64,000 bases of DNA. Origin: Paenibacillus_D sp047238105 (GTDB taxonomy: Bacteria > Bacillota > Bacilli > Paenibacillales > Paenibacillaceae). Under the pieces are notes generated by a model. It saw only the letters and a program-made list of their open reading frames with translations, was not told the DNA's origin and did not search any database. The position numbers and the translations under genes were made by a program. Below, in pieces: positions 25,270 through 34,851 of the stretch; position 1 is the first letter of the stretch, and each line of letters starts with the position of its first letter. The stretch is from NCBI RefSeq assembly GCF_047238105.1, contig NZ_JBDFMD010000001.1, forward strand, positions 5,766,001 to 5,830,000, written 5' to 3'.

Positions 25270-26880
25270 ATGAACAGAAAGAAGGCAGTGGGGTTGGTGG
25301 CGCTAGTATGTGTCCTCCTATGGGTGGCTGGCTGCAGCGGGGCAAAGGAAAGCGGAGGCGACGAGGCAGCAGCGGAGCAGCCTGCGGCACTTGTCTATGC
25401 TGTGGCGAAAGATACGAACGATATGAATCCGCACTTGTACCCGGGGTCGATGCCTGCTCAGGGGATGGTGTATGAGTCGCTGGTGGAGAATACCGCCGAC
25501 GGAATCAAGCCGTTGCTGGCGGAGTCATGGGACATCTCAGAGGACGGCAAGATCTACACGTTTCACTTGCGGCAGGACGTGACGTTCCATGATGGCGAGC
25601 CCTTCAATGCCGAAGCAGTGAAGCTGAACATCGAAGCGGTGCAGCGCAATGCGGAGAAGCATACCTGGATCAAGCTGTCCACGCAGCTGGAGGACATTGT
25701 CGTCGTGGACGAATTCACTTTGCAGCTGACGCTCAAGGAGACGTATTATCCGGCCTTGCTGGAGCTGTCCATGACCAGACCTTATGTCTTCCTCTCGCCG
25801 AAGGATTTTATCGACGGGGAAACGAAGGACGGCGTAAGCGGCTATAACGGCACGGGTCCTTATAAGCTGGTCGAGCAAGTAACCGATCAATTCGCCCGGT
25901 TCGAGGCCAATGAAGCGTACTGGGGCGGAGCGCCCGAGATCAAGCAGATTACAGCCAAGGTACTGCCGGCAGGGGAGACAACGTTCCTGGCCATGCAAAA
26001 GGGAGAGATCAACTTTGTATTCACCGACGATCGCGGCACAGACAGCCTGGATGTCGATGCGATGCAGCGGCTGGTCGATACCGGCAAGTATCAGATCGTC
26101 CGCAGCGACCCGATGAATACAAAGATGCTGGTAGCCAACAGCAGCAACACCGGCAGTCCGGTCAGCGAGAAGGCTGTACGGGAGGCGATCTGGCATATGA
26201 TCGACCGGCAGACGATCAGCGAGACGATCTTCAGCGGCACAGAGACGCCTGCCGAATCGCTATTCTCTTCGAATGTGCTGTATGCGGACATCGAGCTTCC
26301 GAAGCGGGCCTATGATCCCGCAGCTGCTCAAGCGTTGCTTGAGGAAGCCGGCTGGACGAACGGGGGGGACGGCATCCGCTCGAAGGACGGCAAGCCGCTC
26401 ACCATGAAGGTCTACTACGATGTCAATTCGGGCTCCCAGAAAACCCAAGCGGAGCTTCTGCAAAGTGTGGCGCTCGAGAGCGGCATGCAGCTCGAGCTGG
26501 TAGGCGAGGAATCGCCTTCGATCGCGAGCCGCCGGTCGACAGGCGAATATGAGCTATTGTTCAATCAGACGTGGGGACTGGCCTACGATCCGCAAAGCAC
26601 GGTAACGGCGTTCGCCGCATCCTCGTCTTACCGCTACACGACGAGCGGGATCCCGCAAGCGGAGGAGCTGTATGAGAAGATTGAAGAGGTCATGGTATCC
26701 ACCGATGAAGATACGCGCAAGCAGCTGTACAAGGACATCTTCACCATTGTACATGAGGAGGCGTTGTTCATCCCGTTGACCAACGGCGCAGTGACGGTGG
26801 TGGCTCCGGTCGAGCTGGACGGGATTGCGTTCAAACAGACCCAATTCGAGCTGCCGTTTGAACAGATGAAATTCGAGTAA
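25270..26880 (+). CDS. cntA: Metallophore-binding lipoprotein (CntA, SBP_bac_5 family)
   Basis: 536 residues with a lipoprotein signal peptide (lipobox WVAGC, Cys about 23) and a GAGGAG ribosome site. It has the peptide/nickel-binding SBP_bac_5 fold: DTNDMNPHLYPGSMPAQGMVYESL, the AESWDISEDGKIYTFHLR motif and YNGTGPYKL. In staphylococci CntA binds metal-opine complexes and hands them to CntBCDF. The divergent synthesis genes and following permease genes make this role much more likely than oligopeptide uptake. Confidence 0.92.
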   Translation: MNRKKAVGLVALVCVLLWVAGCSGAKESGGDEAAAEQPAALVYAVAKDTNDMNPHLYPGSMPAQGMVYESLVENTADGIKPLLAESWDISEDGKIYTFHLRQDVTFHDGEPFNAEAVKLNIEAVQRNAEKHTWIKLSTQLEDIVVVDEFTLQLTLKETYYPALLELSMTRPYVFLSPKDFIDGETKDGVSGYNGTGPYKLVEQVTDQFARFEANEAYWGGAPEIKQITAKVLPAGETTFLAMQKGEINFVFTDDRGTDSLDVDAMQRLVDTGKYQIVRSDPMNTKMLVANSSNTGSPVSEKAVREAIWHMIDRQTISETIFSGTETPAESLFSSNVLYADIELPKRAYDPAAAQALLEEAGWTNGGDGIRSKDGKPLTMKVYYDVNSGSQKTQAELLQSVALESGMQLELVGEESPSIASRRSTGEYELLFNQTWGLAYDPQSTVTAFAASSSYRYTTSGIPQAEELYEKIEEVMVSTDEDTRKQLYKDIFTIVHEEALFIPLTNGAVTVVAPVELDGIAFKQTQFELPFEQMKFE

Positions 26881-26896
26881 AAGGAGTGGAGGAGGG

Positions 26897-27829
26897 ATGC
26901 TCCCTTACTTGATCAAACGGATAGGCGTGGCGCTGCCGCTGCTGGTTGTCATATCCTTCGTTACCTTCATCCTGAATCAGTTGTCCCCGATGGACCCGGT
27001 TGAGGTTGTCTTGCGCGCGCAGGAGGTGCCGATCATTACGGAGGCGCTGATGGCTCAGACAAGAGCGGAGCTCGGGCTGGACCGGCCGTTTCTCGAGCGT
27101 TACTGGGACTGGCTGCTGAGCAGTGTACAGCTCGACTTCGGCGATTCCTATATCACGGGGAAGCCGGTATGGTCGCTGCTCGGTCCGGCCTTTCTGAACA
27201 CGTTGAAGCTGACGCTCATCTCATCCTTCCTTATCATCTTGTTTTCGATCGGTCTTGGCATCGTGTGCGCGCTCAGAGAAGGCAGGCTGCTGGATCTTTC
27301 CATCCGCGGCCTCTCGTTTCTGATGACGTCGATGCCGGCCTACGGATTGGCTGCGATTATGATCTGGTATTTTGCGGTGCAGCTGGATCTGCTGCCCACG
27401 AGCGGGATGGATTCCGCGGCGAGCTATGTCCTGCCGGTAGCAGTCATTGTCATCGGTTATGCCGGCATCTATTTTCGGACGATTCGCAGCTCTATGCTGA
27501 GCAATCTGAATGAAGATTATGTGTTGTATGCAAGAGCCTGCGGATTATCGGAGAGGCAGATTACGATGCATGTGCTGCGCAACTCCATGCAGGTCGCCGT
27601 TTCGGTCTTCGGCCTGGCCATCCCGATCATCCTGGGGAGCACCGTGGTCGTGGAGAATGTTTTTGCCTGGCCCGGACTGGGAACACTCACGGTCAATTCG
27701 ATTCTCGGCAGGGATTTCCCGATCATCCAGGCTTATGTACTGGTGCTGGCCGTGGCGTTCGTGCTGTTCAACACGGTATCGGATCTGATCAATGCGGCCT
27801 TGAATCCAAGGCTGAGGAAGGAGCTGTAG
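26897..27829 (+). CDS. cntB: Metallophore ABC transporter permease (CntB)
   Basis: 310 residues, a DppB/NikB-type permease: an N-terminal membrane helix (LLVVISFVTFILNQLSPMDP), then the cytoplasmic EAA-type loop (YARACGLSERQITMHVLRN) and the C-terminal VVENVFAWPGLG motif. It begins 16 bases after cntA behind GGAGGAGG and ends directly before the cntC ATG. It forms the membrane pore together with CntC. Confidence 0.93.
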   Translation: MLPYLIKRIGVALPLLVVISFVTFILNQLSPMDPVEVVLRAQEVPIITEALMAQTRAELGLDRPFLERYWDWLLSSVQLDFGDSYITGKPVWSLLGPAFLNTLKLTLISSFLIILFSIGLGIVCALREGRLLDLSIRGLSFLMTSMPAYGLAAIMIWYFAVQLDLLPTSGMDSAASYVLPVAVIVIGYAGIYFRTIRSSMLSNLNEDYVLYARACGLSERQITMHVLRNSMQVAVSVFGLAIPIILGSTVVVENVFAWPGLGTLTVNSILGRDFPIIQAYVLVLAVAFVLFNTVSDLINAALNPRLRKEL

Positions 27830-28723
27830 ATGAAGCTGTTCCGGCGTTTGTTGAAGGATCGACTGGCCGCCATCTCGCTTGCCATCGTGGCGGGGACGAT
27901 GCTGATCGGATTGTGTGCGCCGCTGATCGCTCCCCATCCCCCGAATCTGGTCCAGATGGAGCTGCGCTTCGCGGGGCCCTCCTGGCAGTACTGGCTGGGC
28001 AATGATCATCTCGGCCGTTGTGTGCTGTCGCGGATGATCTACGGCATTCGTCCGAGTGTGCTCTGGGTGCTGGTAGCCTTGCTGGCTTCCACGGGCCTTG
28101 GGGCAATTGTCGGCTTTATCTCCGGCTATTACAGAGGGCGGATCGACGCTTGGCTGATGCGGGTATGCGACGTCATGCTGTCCTTTCCGGGTTATGTGAT
28201 GACGCTCGCGATCGTCGGCATCATGGGTGCGGGGTTGACTAATATTTTAATTGCCTTTGTCGTGATGAAGTGGGCGTGGTTCGCCCGCGTGACCCGCACG
28301 GCGGTCATGCAGTACGCCGATACTGATTATGTAAGATTTGCCAAAGTGACCGGTGCCGGGAGCTTCCGGATCATGACGCGGCATATCCTGCCTGTCACCG
28401 GTTCCGATCTGGCCGTGATCGCCAGCAGCACCTTCGGATCGATGATCCTGCAGATCTCGGGATTGTCCTTTCTCGGACTAGGGATCCAGGCTCCGCATGC
28501 GGAGTGGGGGATGATGATGAACGAGGCAAGGGCGGTGATGTTTACACGTCCCGAGATGATGGTGGCGCCAGGTATTGCGGTGATCCTCATCGTATCGGCG
28601 GTCAATTTCCTCTCCGATTCCTTGCAGAAGTCACTGGATCCGAAGTTGATGGCTACTCCCAAAAACGCTGCAGCAGGCGCCGGCAAATGGCTAAAGGTCC
28701 TCAACAGAAAGGAGGCGGCTTAA
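27830..28723 (+). CDS. cntC: Metallophore ABC transporter permease (CntC)
   Basis: 297 residues, a DppC/NikC-type permease with an N-terminal OppC_N helix (RLAAISLAIVAGTMLIGL in the corrected order of the family), the GNDHLGRCVLSRMIYG motif, the EAA-type loop KVTGAGSFRIMTRHILP, and SGLSFLGLGIQAPHAEWGMM near the end. The start codon follows the cntB stop directly, indicating translational coupling. Its last codons contain the GGAGG used by cntD. Confidence 0.93.
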   Translation: MKLFRRLLKDRLAAISLAIVAGTMLIGLCAPLIAPHPPNLVQMELRFAGPSWQYWLGNDHLGRCVLSRMIYGIRPSVLWVLVALLASTGLGAIVGFISGYYRGRIDAWLMRVCDVMLSFPGYVMTLAIVGIMGAGLTNILIAFVVMKWAWFARVTRTAVMQYADTDYVRFAKVTGAGSFRIMTRHILPVTGSDLAVIASSTFGSMILQISGLSFLGLGIQAPHAEWGMMMNEARAVMFTRPEMMVAPGIAVILIVSAVNFLSDSLQKSLDPKLMATPKNAAAGAGKWLKVLNRKEAA

Positions 28724-28730
28724 ACTCGTC

Positions 28731-29552
28731 ATGCATCTACTCGAAGTTGAACAATTGAGAATATGGAATGCGAGGGATGGCGCGGTGCTGGTGCCGGGAA
28801 GTTCCTTTCAGCTGAAGGAGGGGCAGTGTCTGGCCATCGTCGGTGAGAGCGGCAGCGGCAAGTCGCTCACCTGCAAAGCATTGATGCGCCTTAATGGCTC
28901 CAACCTGCGGCAGTCGGGCCGCATCCTGCTGGGCGGTGTCGATCTCGCCGGGCTGTCTGACAAGGAAATGCGCGGTTACCGGGGCAGACGGCTATGCATG
29001 ATTATGCAGAACGGCATGAGCGCCTTTGATCCTTCCAGGCCCATCGGCGAATTTCTGAGAGAGGTGCTGAGCGTGCATTACGACTGGAGCCGGAGCCAGA
29101 TCAGGGATAGTCTGGCCGTCGCGATGCTGAGCGTCGGCCTCAAGGAGCCGCTTGCCGTGCTGCGCCAATACCCGCATGAGCTCTCTGGCGGAATGCTGCA
29201 GCGGATTATGATCGCCCTGGCCATCGTTCTGGAGCCGGACATCATTATTGCGGATGAGCCGACGACCGCCCTTGATGCCGTGACGGCCTATGAGGTTGTG
29301 GAGCAGTTTGTCCAGCTGCGGGAGCGGGTAGGGGGGGCGATGATTTTTGTGTCGCATGATCTGGGTGTGGTCCGTCGTCTTGCGGACGAGATCCTCGTCA
29401 TGAAAGACGGAGAGATCGTGGAGCGGGGGACGGCGCAGCATATCTTTGTCGGCGCCAGCCATCCCTACACCCGCTATCTGGTCACGGCGAAGGAAGAGCT
29501 GAGCCAACGCTATTCGTCCTTGATGGGGGGTGGGCTGCGTGCTGAGCGTTGA
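28731..29552 (+). CDS. cntD: Metallophore ABC transporter ATPase (CntD)
   Basis: 273-residue ATPase of the OppD/NikD type: Walker A GESGSGKS, Q-loop near IMQNGMSAFDP, signature LSGGMLQRI, Walker B IIIADEPTTALD and the switch His in FVSHDLG. It works as a pair with CntF to power import of the metal-opine complex. The stop codon overlaps the start of cntF. Confidence 0.93.
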   Translation: MHLLEVEQLRIWNARDGAVLVPGSSFQLKEGQCLAIVGESGSGKSLTCKALMRLNGSNLRQSGRILLGGVDLAGLSDKEMRGYRGRRLCMIMQNGMSAFDPSRPIGEFLREVLSVHYDWSRSQIRDSLAVAMLSVGLKEPLAVLRQYPHELSGGMLQRIMIALAIVLEPDIIIADEPTTALDAVTAYEVVEQFVQLRERVGGAMIFVSHDLGVVRRLADEILVMKDGEIVERGTAQHIFVGASHPYTRYLVTAKEELSQRYSSLMGGGLRAER

Positions 29553-30276
29553 GCGTGTGAGCCATTCGTATCGGGAGCAGGGCTGGCTTCGCCGCGGCAG
29601 GAAACAGGTGCTTCACGAGATTGGCTTTGAATGGCGGCAGGGAGAGTGTCTAGGCATCATCGGCGAGAGCGGCAGCGGCAAATCGACGCTCGGCCGGCTG
29701 CTGCTCGGTATCGAGAGACCGGATGGCGGGACGATCCGCTTCAACGGCCGGGATGTGGCGGATCGCAAGGTGCGGTTGGGGGCGATCAGCGCAGTTTTCC
29801 AGGATTACCGCTCCTCGATCAATCCTTTCTACACGGTCAAGGAAGCGCTGCTGGAGCCGCTCGCCATGCTGGGGCGAGATCTGACGCTGTCTCAGCTCGG
29901 CAGTCTGCTCAGCCAGGTGGGACTGGACGCAACCTATCTTGCCAAATATCCGCACGAGCTGTCGGGCGGCGAAGCGCAGCGCGTGTGCATAGCGAGAGCG
30001 ATCGCAACGGAGCCGCAGTGCATCCTGCTCGACGAAGCGATCAGTTCGTTAGACGGCTCGGTTCAGATGCAGGTGCTCCGGCTGTTGAAGGAATTGCAGT
30101 CGGCTCTTGACTTGGGCTACATATTCATTACGCATGACATTCAGGCGGCGGCATACCTGTGCGATCGTATCATGATTATCCAAAGCGGCCGCATGATGGA
30201 GCTGGTCGAGACGTCGGAGCTGTCGCAGGTCCAATCCCCGTACGCCAAGGAATTGCTGAGGAAAGTGATGATGTAA
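29539..30276 (+). CDS. cntF: Metallophore ABC transporter ATPase (CntF)
   Basis: 245 residues from the GTG at 29539 (MLSVERVSHSY); an in-frame GTG at 29530 leaves no room for a ribosome site. OppF/NikE-type ATPase: Walker A GESGSGKST, signature LSGGEAQRV, Walker B CILLDEAISSLDG and FITHDI. It overlaps cntD by 14 bases. Second ATPase of the CntABCDF importer. Confidence 0.92.
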   Translation: MLSVERVSHSYREQGWLRRGRKQVLHEIGFEWRQGECLGIIGESGSGKSTLGRLLLGIERPDGGTIRFNGRDVADRKVRLGAISAVFQDYRSSINPFYTVKEALLEPLAMLGRDLTLSQLGSLLSQVGLDATYLAKYPHELSGGEAQRVCIARAIATEPQCILLDEAISSLDGSVQMQVLRLLKELQSALDLGYIFITHDIQAAAYLCDRIMIIQSGRMMELVETSELSQVQSPYAKELLRKVMM

Positions 30277-30317
30277 CGGCTCTTAAGAGCGGTTACGGAT
30301 GAAAGGAGAAAGTGGCG

Positions 30318-31532
30318 GTGAAAGGCGCATTATCCTGGCCGTTTCTGCGATTGTATGCGCTGACGCTCTGTTATTTCAGCGCCAACGCAATCTTGAATGT
30401 CATCATCCCTCTCAAGGGAGAATCGCTTGGCGCATCCAATACGACGATCGGCATCGTCATGGGCGCCTATCTTTTGACTACGATGGTCTTCCGACCGTGG
30501 GCGGGACAAGTGATTCAGCGCCATGGTCCGGTTCGGGTGCTGCGCATCCTTCTCGTTGTGAACGGCGTCGCATTGCTGCTGTATGCCTTTACCGGTATGG
30601 GCGGTTACTTCTTCGCCAGGGTGCTGCAAGGGGTCTGTACAGCCTTTTTCTCGATGGCGCTGCAGCTGGGCATTATCGATGCCTTGCCCGATAAGGACCG
30701 TTCGCAAGGCATATCGATGTATTCCCTGTGCTCTTATCTTCCCGCCATCTTCGGCCCGTTGCTGGCGGTTGGCATGTGGCAGAGCGAGCTCAATCTATTT
30801 GCCATGGCGATGATCGCGATCGCGGTGTTGACCGGTGCGATAGGCTATACGGCGAAGATCGAGCGACAGCCGGAAGAGAAGGAAGGAAGCTCTGGGGATC
30901 ATCCGGGGACGGCGATGCGCAGGTCGATGTTGAGGTTGTTCACGCATGGGGAGCTGCGCCGGTGCAGCCTGATCATGATTGGCGCATCGGTGGTATTCGG
31001 CGCTGTAACGACGTTCGTGCCGCTGTATGCACCACAAGTCACAGGCGGCAGCGCTGCGATCTACTTGATGATCCAGGCTGCAGTCGTGGTGGCAGCGCGC
31101 TTCCTGTTGAAGTCCCGGATCCCCTCAGACGGCAGATGGCGGCCGGGTTTCGTCGGGGGGACGCTGGCGTTGATGATGACTTCGGCGCTGGCGATCAGTT
31201 TTGCCCTGCAGGCAGGCGCGGTACTGTTCTATGCAGCCGCCGCGCTGATGGGTGTCGCTCAGGCGCTCGTCTATCCGACGCTGACGACGCATCTGAGCTT
31301 CGTCCTGCCCAAGGCGGAGCGCAATGTGCTGATCGGCTTGTTTATTGCAACTGCCGATCTCGGCGTATCGCTCGGCAGCATCGTGATGGGACCGATCGCC
31401 GATCTGACCGGCTATTCGTCGATGTATCTGATCTGCGCCGGCCTTGGCGCTGCGGTGATGCTCCTTGCCCTTTTCTCGCCCAAGGAAGCGATTCCTGCGC
31501 GGACGGAAGGAAGCAACGGACGTCCCGCATAA
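30318..31532 (+). CDS. cntE: MFS metallophore exporter (CntE)
   Basis: 404 residues from the GTG at 30318, nine bases after AAAGGAG; a GTG two codons earlier is too close. About twelve transmembrane helices in two halves joined by a charged loop (QPEEKEGSSGDH). The cytoplasmic motif GAYLLTTMVFRPWAGQVIQRHG is typical of MFS drug/metabolite exporters. In staphylococcal and Pseudomonas loci the CntE-type protein exports the freshly made opine. It ends the rightward cnt operon, 41 bases after cntF. Confidence 0.88.
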   Translation: MKGALSWPFLRLYALTLCYFSANAILNVIIPLKGESLGASNTTIGIVMGAYLLTTMVFRPWAGQVIQRHGPVRVLRILLVVNGVALLLYAFTGMGGYFFARVLQGVCTAFFSMALQLGIIDALPDKDRSQGISMYSLCSYLPAIFGPLLAVGMWQSELNLFAMAMIAIAVLTGAIGYTAKIERQPEEKEGSSGDHPGTAMRRSMLRLFTHGELRRCSLIMIGASVVFGAVTTFVPLYAPQVTGGSAAIYLMIQAAVVVAARFLLKSRIPSDGRWRPGFVGGTLALMMTSALAISFALQAGAVLFYAAAALMGVAQALVYPTLTTHLSFVLPKAERNVLIGLFIATADLGVSLGSIVMGPIADLTGYSSMYLICAGLGAAVMLLALFSPKEAIPARTEGSNGRPA

Positions 31533-31548
31533 GTCCGCAATTCTATTT

Positions 31549-31624
31549 GCGATTCGATGGTTCCTTGCGCTGCCAAACCGTGCTTCGGCCGGTGGCGGCT
31601 CCCGGATCCATCGAATCGCTTTTT
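31549..31624 (+). terminator. Terminator of the cntABCDFE operon
   Basis: A perfect 12-bp stem (31549-31560 with 31608-31619) around a long loop, followed by five T residues. Confidence 0.8.
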
Positions 31625-31640
31625 GTTATGGTGCTCGCCT

Positions 31641-31670
31641 TTGACAAACAGGTCGCCGTTCTTCTACGAT
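31641..31670 (+). promoter_or_regulatory. Promoter for the P-loop protein gene
   Basis: Perfect TTGACA, an 18-base spacer and TACGAT, about 55 bases before the ATG. Confidence 0.6.
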
Positions 31671-31725
31671 GGGTGTTAGAAGAGGATACTGATGTCAGTA
31701 TCCCGATAGAGGAGGTTACGAAAGT

Positions 31726-32304
31726 ATGGGCAAGCTCATATTTGTCGTCGGCAGCGCCGGAGCGGGGAAGACCTCGGTGGCGCGGGCGCTGGTCGCCAGG
31801 CGCACGGCTGCGTTTCTCGATATGGACACGCTGCTGCGTCCAGCTGCAGAGGCGATCATGACCATGGCTGGTCTGGATCCGTCCGACCGCGACTCACCGC
31901 TCTACAAGGAACGATGCCGCGATCTCGGCTACCGGATTACGATGGATGCGGCGCTGGAGAACGTACAGCTCGGCATCGATGCGATCATTATTGGGCCATT
32001 TACACAGGAGACAGCTGATCCCGACTGGCTGGACGGCGAGCTGGCCCGGATCGGCGCCCCGCGGGACGCCGTCCGGGTGATCGTCGTCGCCTTGCCGGAT
32101 ACGGACCGTTATTATGAGCGTATCCGGGATCGCGGCTCCGAGCTCGACGTATGGAAGCTCAACAACTGGGAGACGTTCAGCCGGTCGCTGGCCGAGCGGG
32201 AGATCCGCTGGCCGCTGCCGCCATCAGCGGTACTCCGTTACGACAATGCCGGCCCGCTCGACACGGAGGCGGTCGACCGGCTGGAGCAGTTTGTCTGGGC
32301 TTGA
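31726..32304 (+). CDS. P-loop NTPase, probable small-molecule kinase
   Basis: 192 residues, preceded by AGGAGG. The N-terminal Walker A is GSAGAGKTSVAR (residues 9-20), followed by FLDMDTLLRP in the position where nucleoside/shikimate-type kinases carry a substrate-binding Asp. The lid-like Arg-rich segment is YYERIRDRGSELDVWK. It has the AAA_33/zeta-toxin-like kinase layout often annotated 'AAA family ATPase'. No antitoxin partner is present, and the substrate is unknown. It may share a transcript with the DUF2207 gene 62 bases on. Confidence 0.8.
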   Translation: MGKLIFVVGSAGAGKTSVARALVARRTAAFLDMDTLLRPAAEAIMTMAGLDPSDRDSPLYKERCRDLGYRITMDAALENVQLGIDAIIIGPFTQETADPDWLDGELARIGAPRDAVRVIVVALPDTDRYYERIRDRGSELDVWKLNNWETFSRSLAEREIRWPLPPSAVLRYDNAGPLDTEAVDRLEQFVWA

Positions 32305-32366
32305 ATGTATCCACTGCCTCATAACATTCCAACAGCAAAGGCCCTGTGGGGTAAGGAGGCTAATCA

Positions 32367-34260
32367 ATGAACCCTAGATCAAACGATGGCAGAAAAGGCC
32401 GATCCAATCGAATATGGGCGGGATGGCTGTTGGTCGTTCTTCTCTTCACAGTTGTATTGCCGGGGACTGCCGCTGCCGACTCCTTTGAGATCGAGCTCGT
32501 AGAGATTGATGCTCGGCTCGACGCGGAGGGCCATATGCATGTCACAGAGTACGACACGTATGTGTTTGACGGCTCGTTTAACGGCATTGTAGTCCGATTG
32601 GACAGCAGCGGCTCGGACGGTATAGCGGACTTCCAGGCCGTCGAGCTCACCGAGTCGGGAGAAGAGCTCCCGCTCGAGGCGCAGCGACAGCAGGATACGG
32701 GCGATGTGTGGGAGTACCGGGTATTCTCCGCCTCGGAGGATGAGACCAAGCAGTTCAAGATCGAGTACACCGTCCTCAATGCGGTGACGGTGCATGAAGA
32801 TACCGCCGAGCTGTATTGGCAATTTTTCGATGACCAGAATGACACGGAACTGAAGCAGGTGCGGGTGCAGATCACACCGCCGCAGACCGGTGTTCCGGGA
32901 GAGATGCAGGTGTACGGGCATGGTCCGCTCCATGGCACGACAGGGATAACCGAGGACGGCGCTGCCCGCCTGGACGTCTCTCCGCTCCGAGCGGGACAAC
33001 TGCTGGAGGTCAGGGTGCTCTATCCTCCGGAATGGTCGGCAGACAGCGACCGACGGAGCGGTGAGGCGGCGCTGCCGCGGATCGAGTCGGAGGAGCGCGC
33101 CTATCTGGCGGAAGCGGAGGCGGAGCGGGAGCAGCGGCAGGCGGATCAGCGCTTGGCCTGGCAGGCCAGTCTGCTGGTGCTGCTGTTGAATGCCATCGTC
33201 ATCGCGGTGTTCTATCTGCTATACGGCAAAAAGTATCCTCCACAGGTCACAGGCGCATCCTACGACAACCTTCCGGGTGATATACCCCCAGCGATGGTGG
33301 CTTATCTCGTCCAGGGACGGTGCACAGACGGGGCCCGTTCAGCGACGCTGTTTGACCTTGTCAGACGGGGTTATGTGTCGATGAAGCCCTTGGAGCGGAA
33401 GGGAGAACGCGATGAGGATACCGGATCTCCGTCATCGGAGAGTAGTTATGCGTATGAACTGGACTTTGAGTTCGAGCTGCTGCGCAGGGGTGAGACGCCG
33501 GAGCTGCATGCCTATGAGCGGATGATACTGGACTGGCTGTTTCCGGCGGAACGGACGTCTGAACCCGTGCGCTTCTCCGAGCTGCTCGCCCGGAGAAGCG
33601 GACACGGAAACGGCCGATGACACCTACGCCTTCTTTGGCGGCTGGGAGGCTGCGGCTGACGAGCATGGCAAGCAGCAAGGCTACTTTGAGCGCTCCACAG
33701 CGAAGCTTTGGGCAGCGGCAGGACAGGCGCTCGTGCAGATCACGGTGATCCTGATGGCGGTGCCCGGTTGGGGTAAACTGTCGGCAGTAGTGCCGCTGCT
33801 CTCGGCTGGCTACGGCATGCTGGTCACCCGGCGTACACCTGAGGCCAGCACGGAGCATGCCCGGTGGCTGGGCTTCAAGCAGCATATTGAGGAACAGCTT
33901 GCACAGGAAGCGGCAGCCGGCACAGGCCTATCCGGCATGCAGCCGGACGAAAGACTGGCCTATGCCGGACAATACGAGCGCTTCATGATCTACGCGCTGG
34001 CGCTTGGAGTATCCGAGTCCGAGATCGGCCAGATGGGCCGCTCCATAGTGTCTTCGGATGAGTCGATGCAGACTCTTGCTGAGCGCCATCCGATACTCTA
34101 TTACAGCCTGCTGCATCACACCTTGTTCAGCACCATTTCCCAGGGCATGAATGACGCTGCTTCCGCTGCAGTCAGTCACCTGGGCGGCTCTTCAACCACG
34201 ACAGGAGGCTTCACCGGCGGCGGTGGCGGAGGAGGGGGCGGCGGTCGCGGGGCCTTCTAG
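32367..34260 (+). pseudogene. DUF2207 membrane protein, split by a frameshift
   Basis: The first part (32367-33620) has a signal peptide, a DUF2207 beta-domain (about 38-220) and a transmembrane segment (LLVLLLNAIVIAVFYLLYG). The frame then fails at GHGNGR. The continuation is in the next frame from about 33601 (DTETADDTYAFFGGWEAA), with two more hydrophobic stretches and the Gly-rich tail typical of DUF2207 (GGGGGGGGGGRGAF). Joined, the protein would be about 630 residues, the usual family size. One extra base near 33600, in AGCGGACAC, explains the break. Both halves look otherwise intact, so a sequence error cannot be excluded. The function of DUF2207 proteins is unknown; they are membrane-bound with an extracellular domain. 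Confidence 0.85.
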
Positions 34261-34479
34261 GCGCCTTCTTTCTGTGCTCCTTCCGGGAGTCTGCTGCCCG
34301 CTGTTGATATAGATGACCGCGTCCATGTAGGTGTTCCAGTGATGCACGGCAAGGCAGCGGAGCCGGTCACCGTACCGCTCAAATACCCGCACTACAACGC
34401 CTCCAACTACCGGGGGGAATTTAATTATCCTGCTGATGGCAGTTTGCCGAAGGGCGGGGCGGTGGAGGAACTGAAATGA
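34261..34479 (+). pseudogene. Possible coding remnant, unknown family
   Basis: In the same frame as the DUF2207 stop codon, 34261-34479 is open and reads like real protein: GSLLPAVDIDDRVHVGVP, VMHGKAAEPVTVPLKYPH, YNASNYRGEFNYPADGSL, ending EELK. It has no ribosome site and no start before the Met at 34341. It may be the 3' end of a gene whose front was lost by deletion. I do not recognise the family. Confidence 0.4.
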
Positions 34480-34482
34480 ACT

Positions 34483-34602
34483 AAGGTGAAACGGCTGTCG
34501 CCGTCCTTAAGCTGACACTTACGAAGCAAGTTTTGCTTCACAAATCTCATTGGCGTAGCAAGTCTCCTTCCGGTGAATTCTAAGCTGATATAAAGGTGAA
34601 AC
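34483..34602. repeat. Palindromic element family E2, copy a
   Basis: Reverse-complement relative of the copies at 48185 and 59161: AAGGTGAAACGGCTGTCGC at the left edge, a central AGTTTTGCTTC hairpin remnant, and TTCCGGTGAAT near the right edge. AAGGTGAAAC is repeated directly at both ends (34483 and 34593). Confidence 0.6.
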
Positions 34603-34623
34603 TAATACGTTTAGAATTTAAAA

Positions 34624-34675
34624 AGAAACCTTTCCTAGGTGCGATCAATCACTACGTACCTAAGGAGAGGTTTCT
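34624..34675. repeat. Long hairpin
   Basis: AGAAACCTTTCCTAGGT (34624-34640) pairs with ACCTAAGGAGAGGTTTCT (34658-34675) with one bulge and one mismatch; 17-base loop. It follows an A-rich stretch and lacks a T-run, so it is probably not a simple terminator. Confidence 0.6.
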
Positions 34676-34780
34676 GTATTTCTGGACGACTGCCTTCGAC
34701 TTTTCTATGCTTGGTGAGATGATAAATGCAAAAGTACTTCTATTCCTCCCGTCGTCGTCCTTTTTTGGCTTGCTAAGTGC

Positions 34781-34847
34781 AAAAGTGCACTTGAAATCAG
34801 CGATTTTACCTATACATTTCGAAAACCATCCCGATAAGTGCACTTTT
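34781..34847. repeat. Inverted repeat pair
   Basis: Perfect 12-bp arms AAAAGTGCACTT (34781-34792) and AAGTGCACTTTT (34836-34847) enclosing 43 bases. It is part of the repeat island that fills 34480-35020. Confidence 0.7.
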
Positions 34848-34851
34848 CAGG

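Noticed and set aside
31726..32304. Zeta-type toxin of a toxin-antitoxin pair
   Set aside because: The P-loop protein resembles that fold loosely, but no small antitoxin gene is adjacent and the upstream promoter drives it alone.
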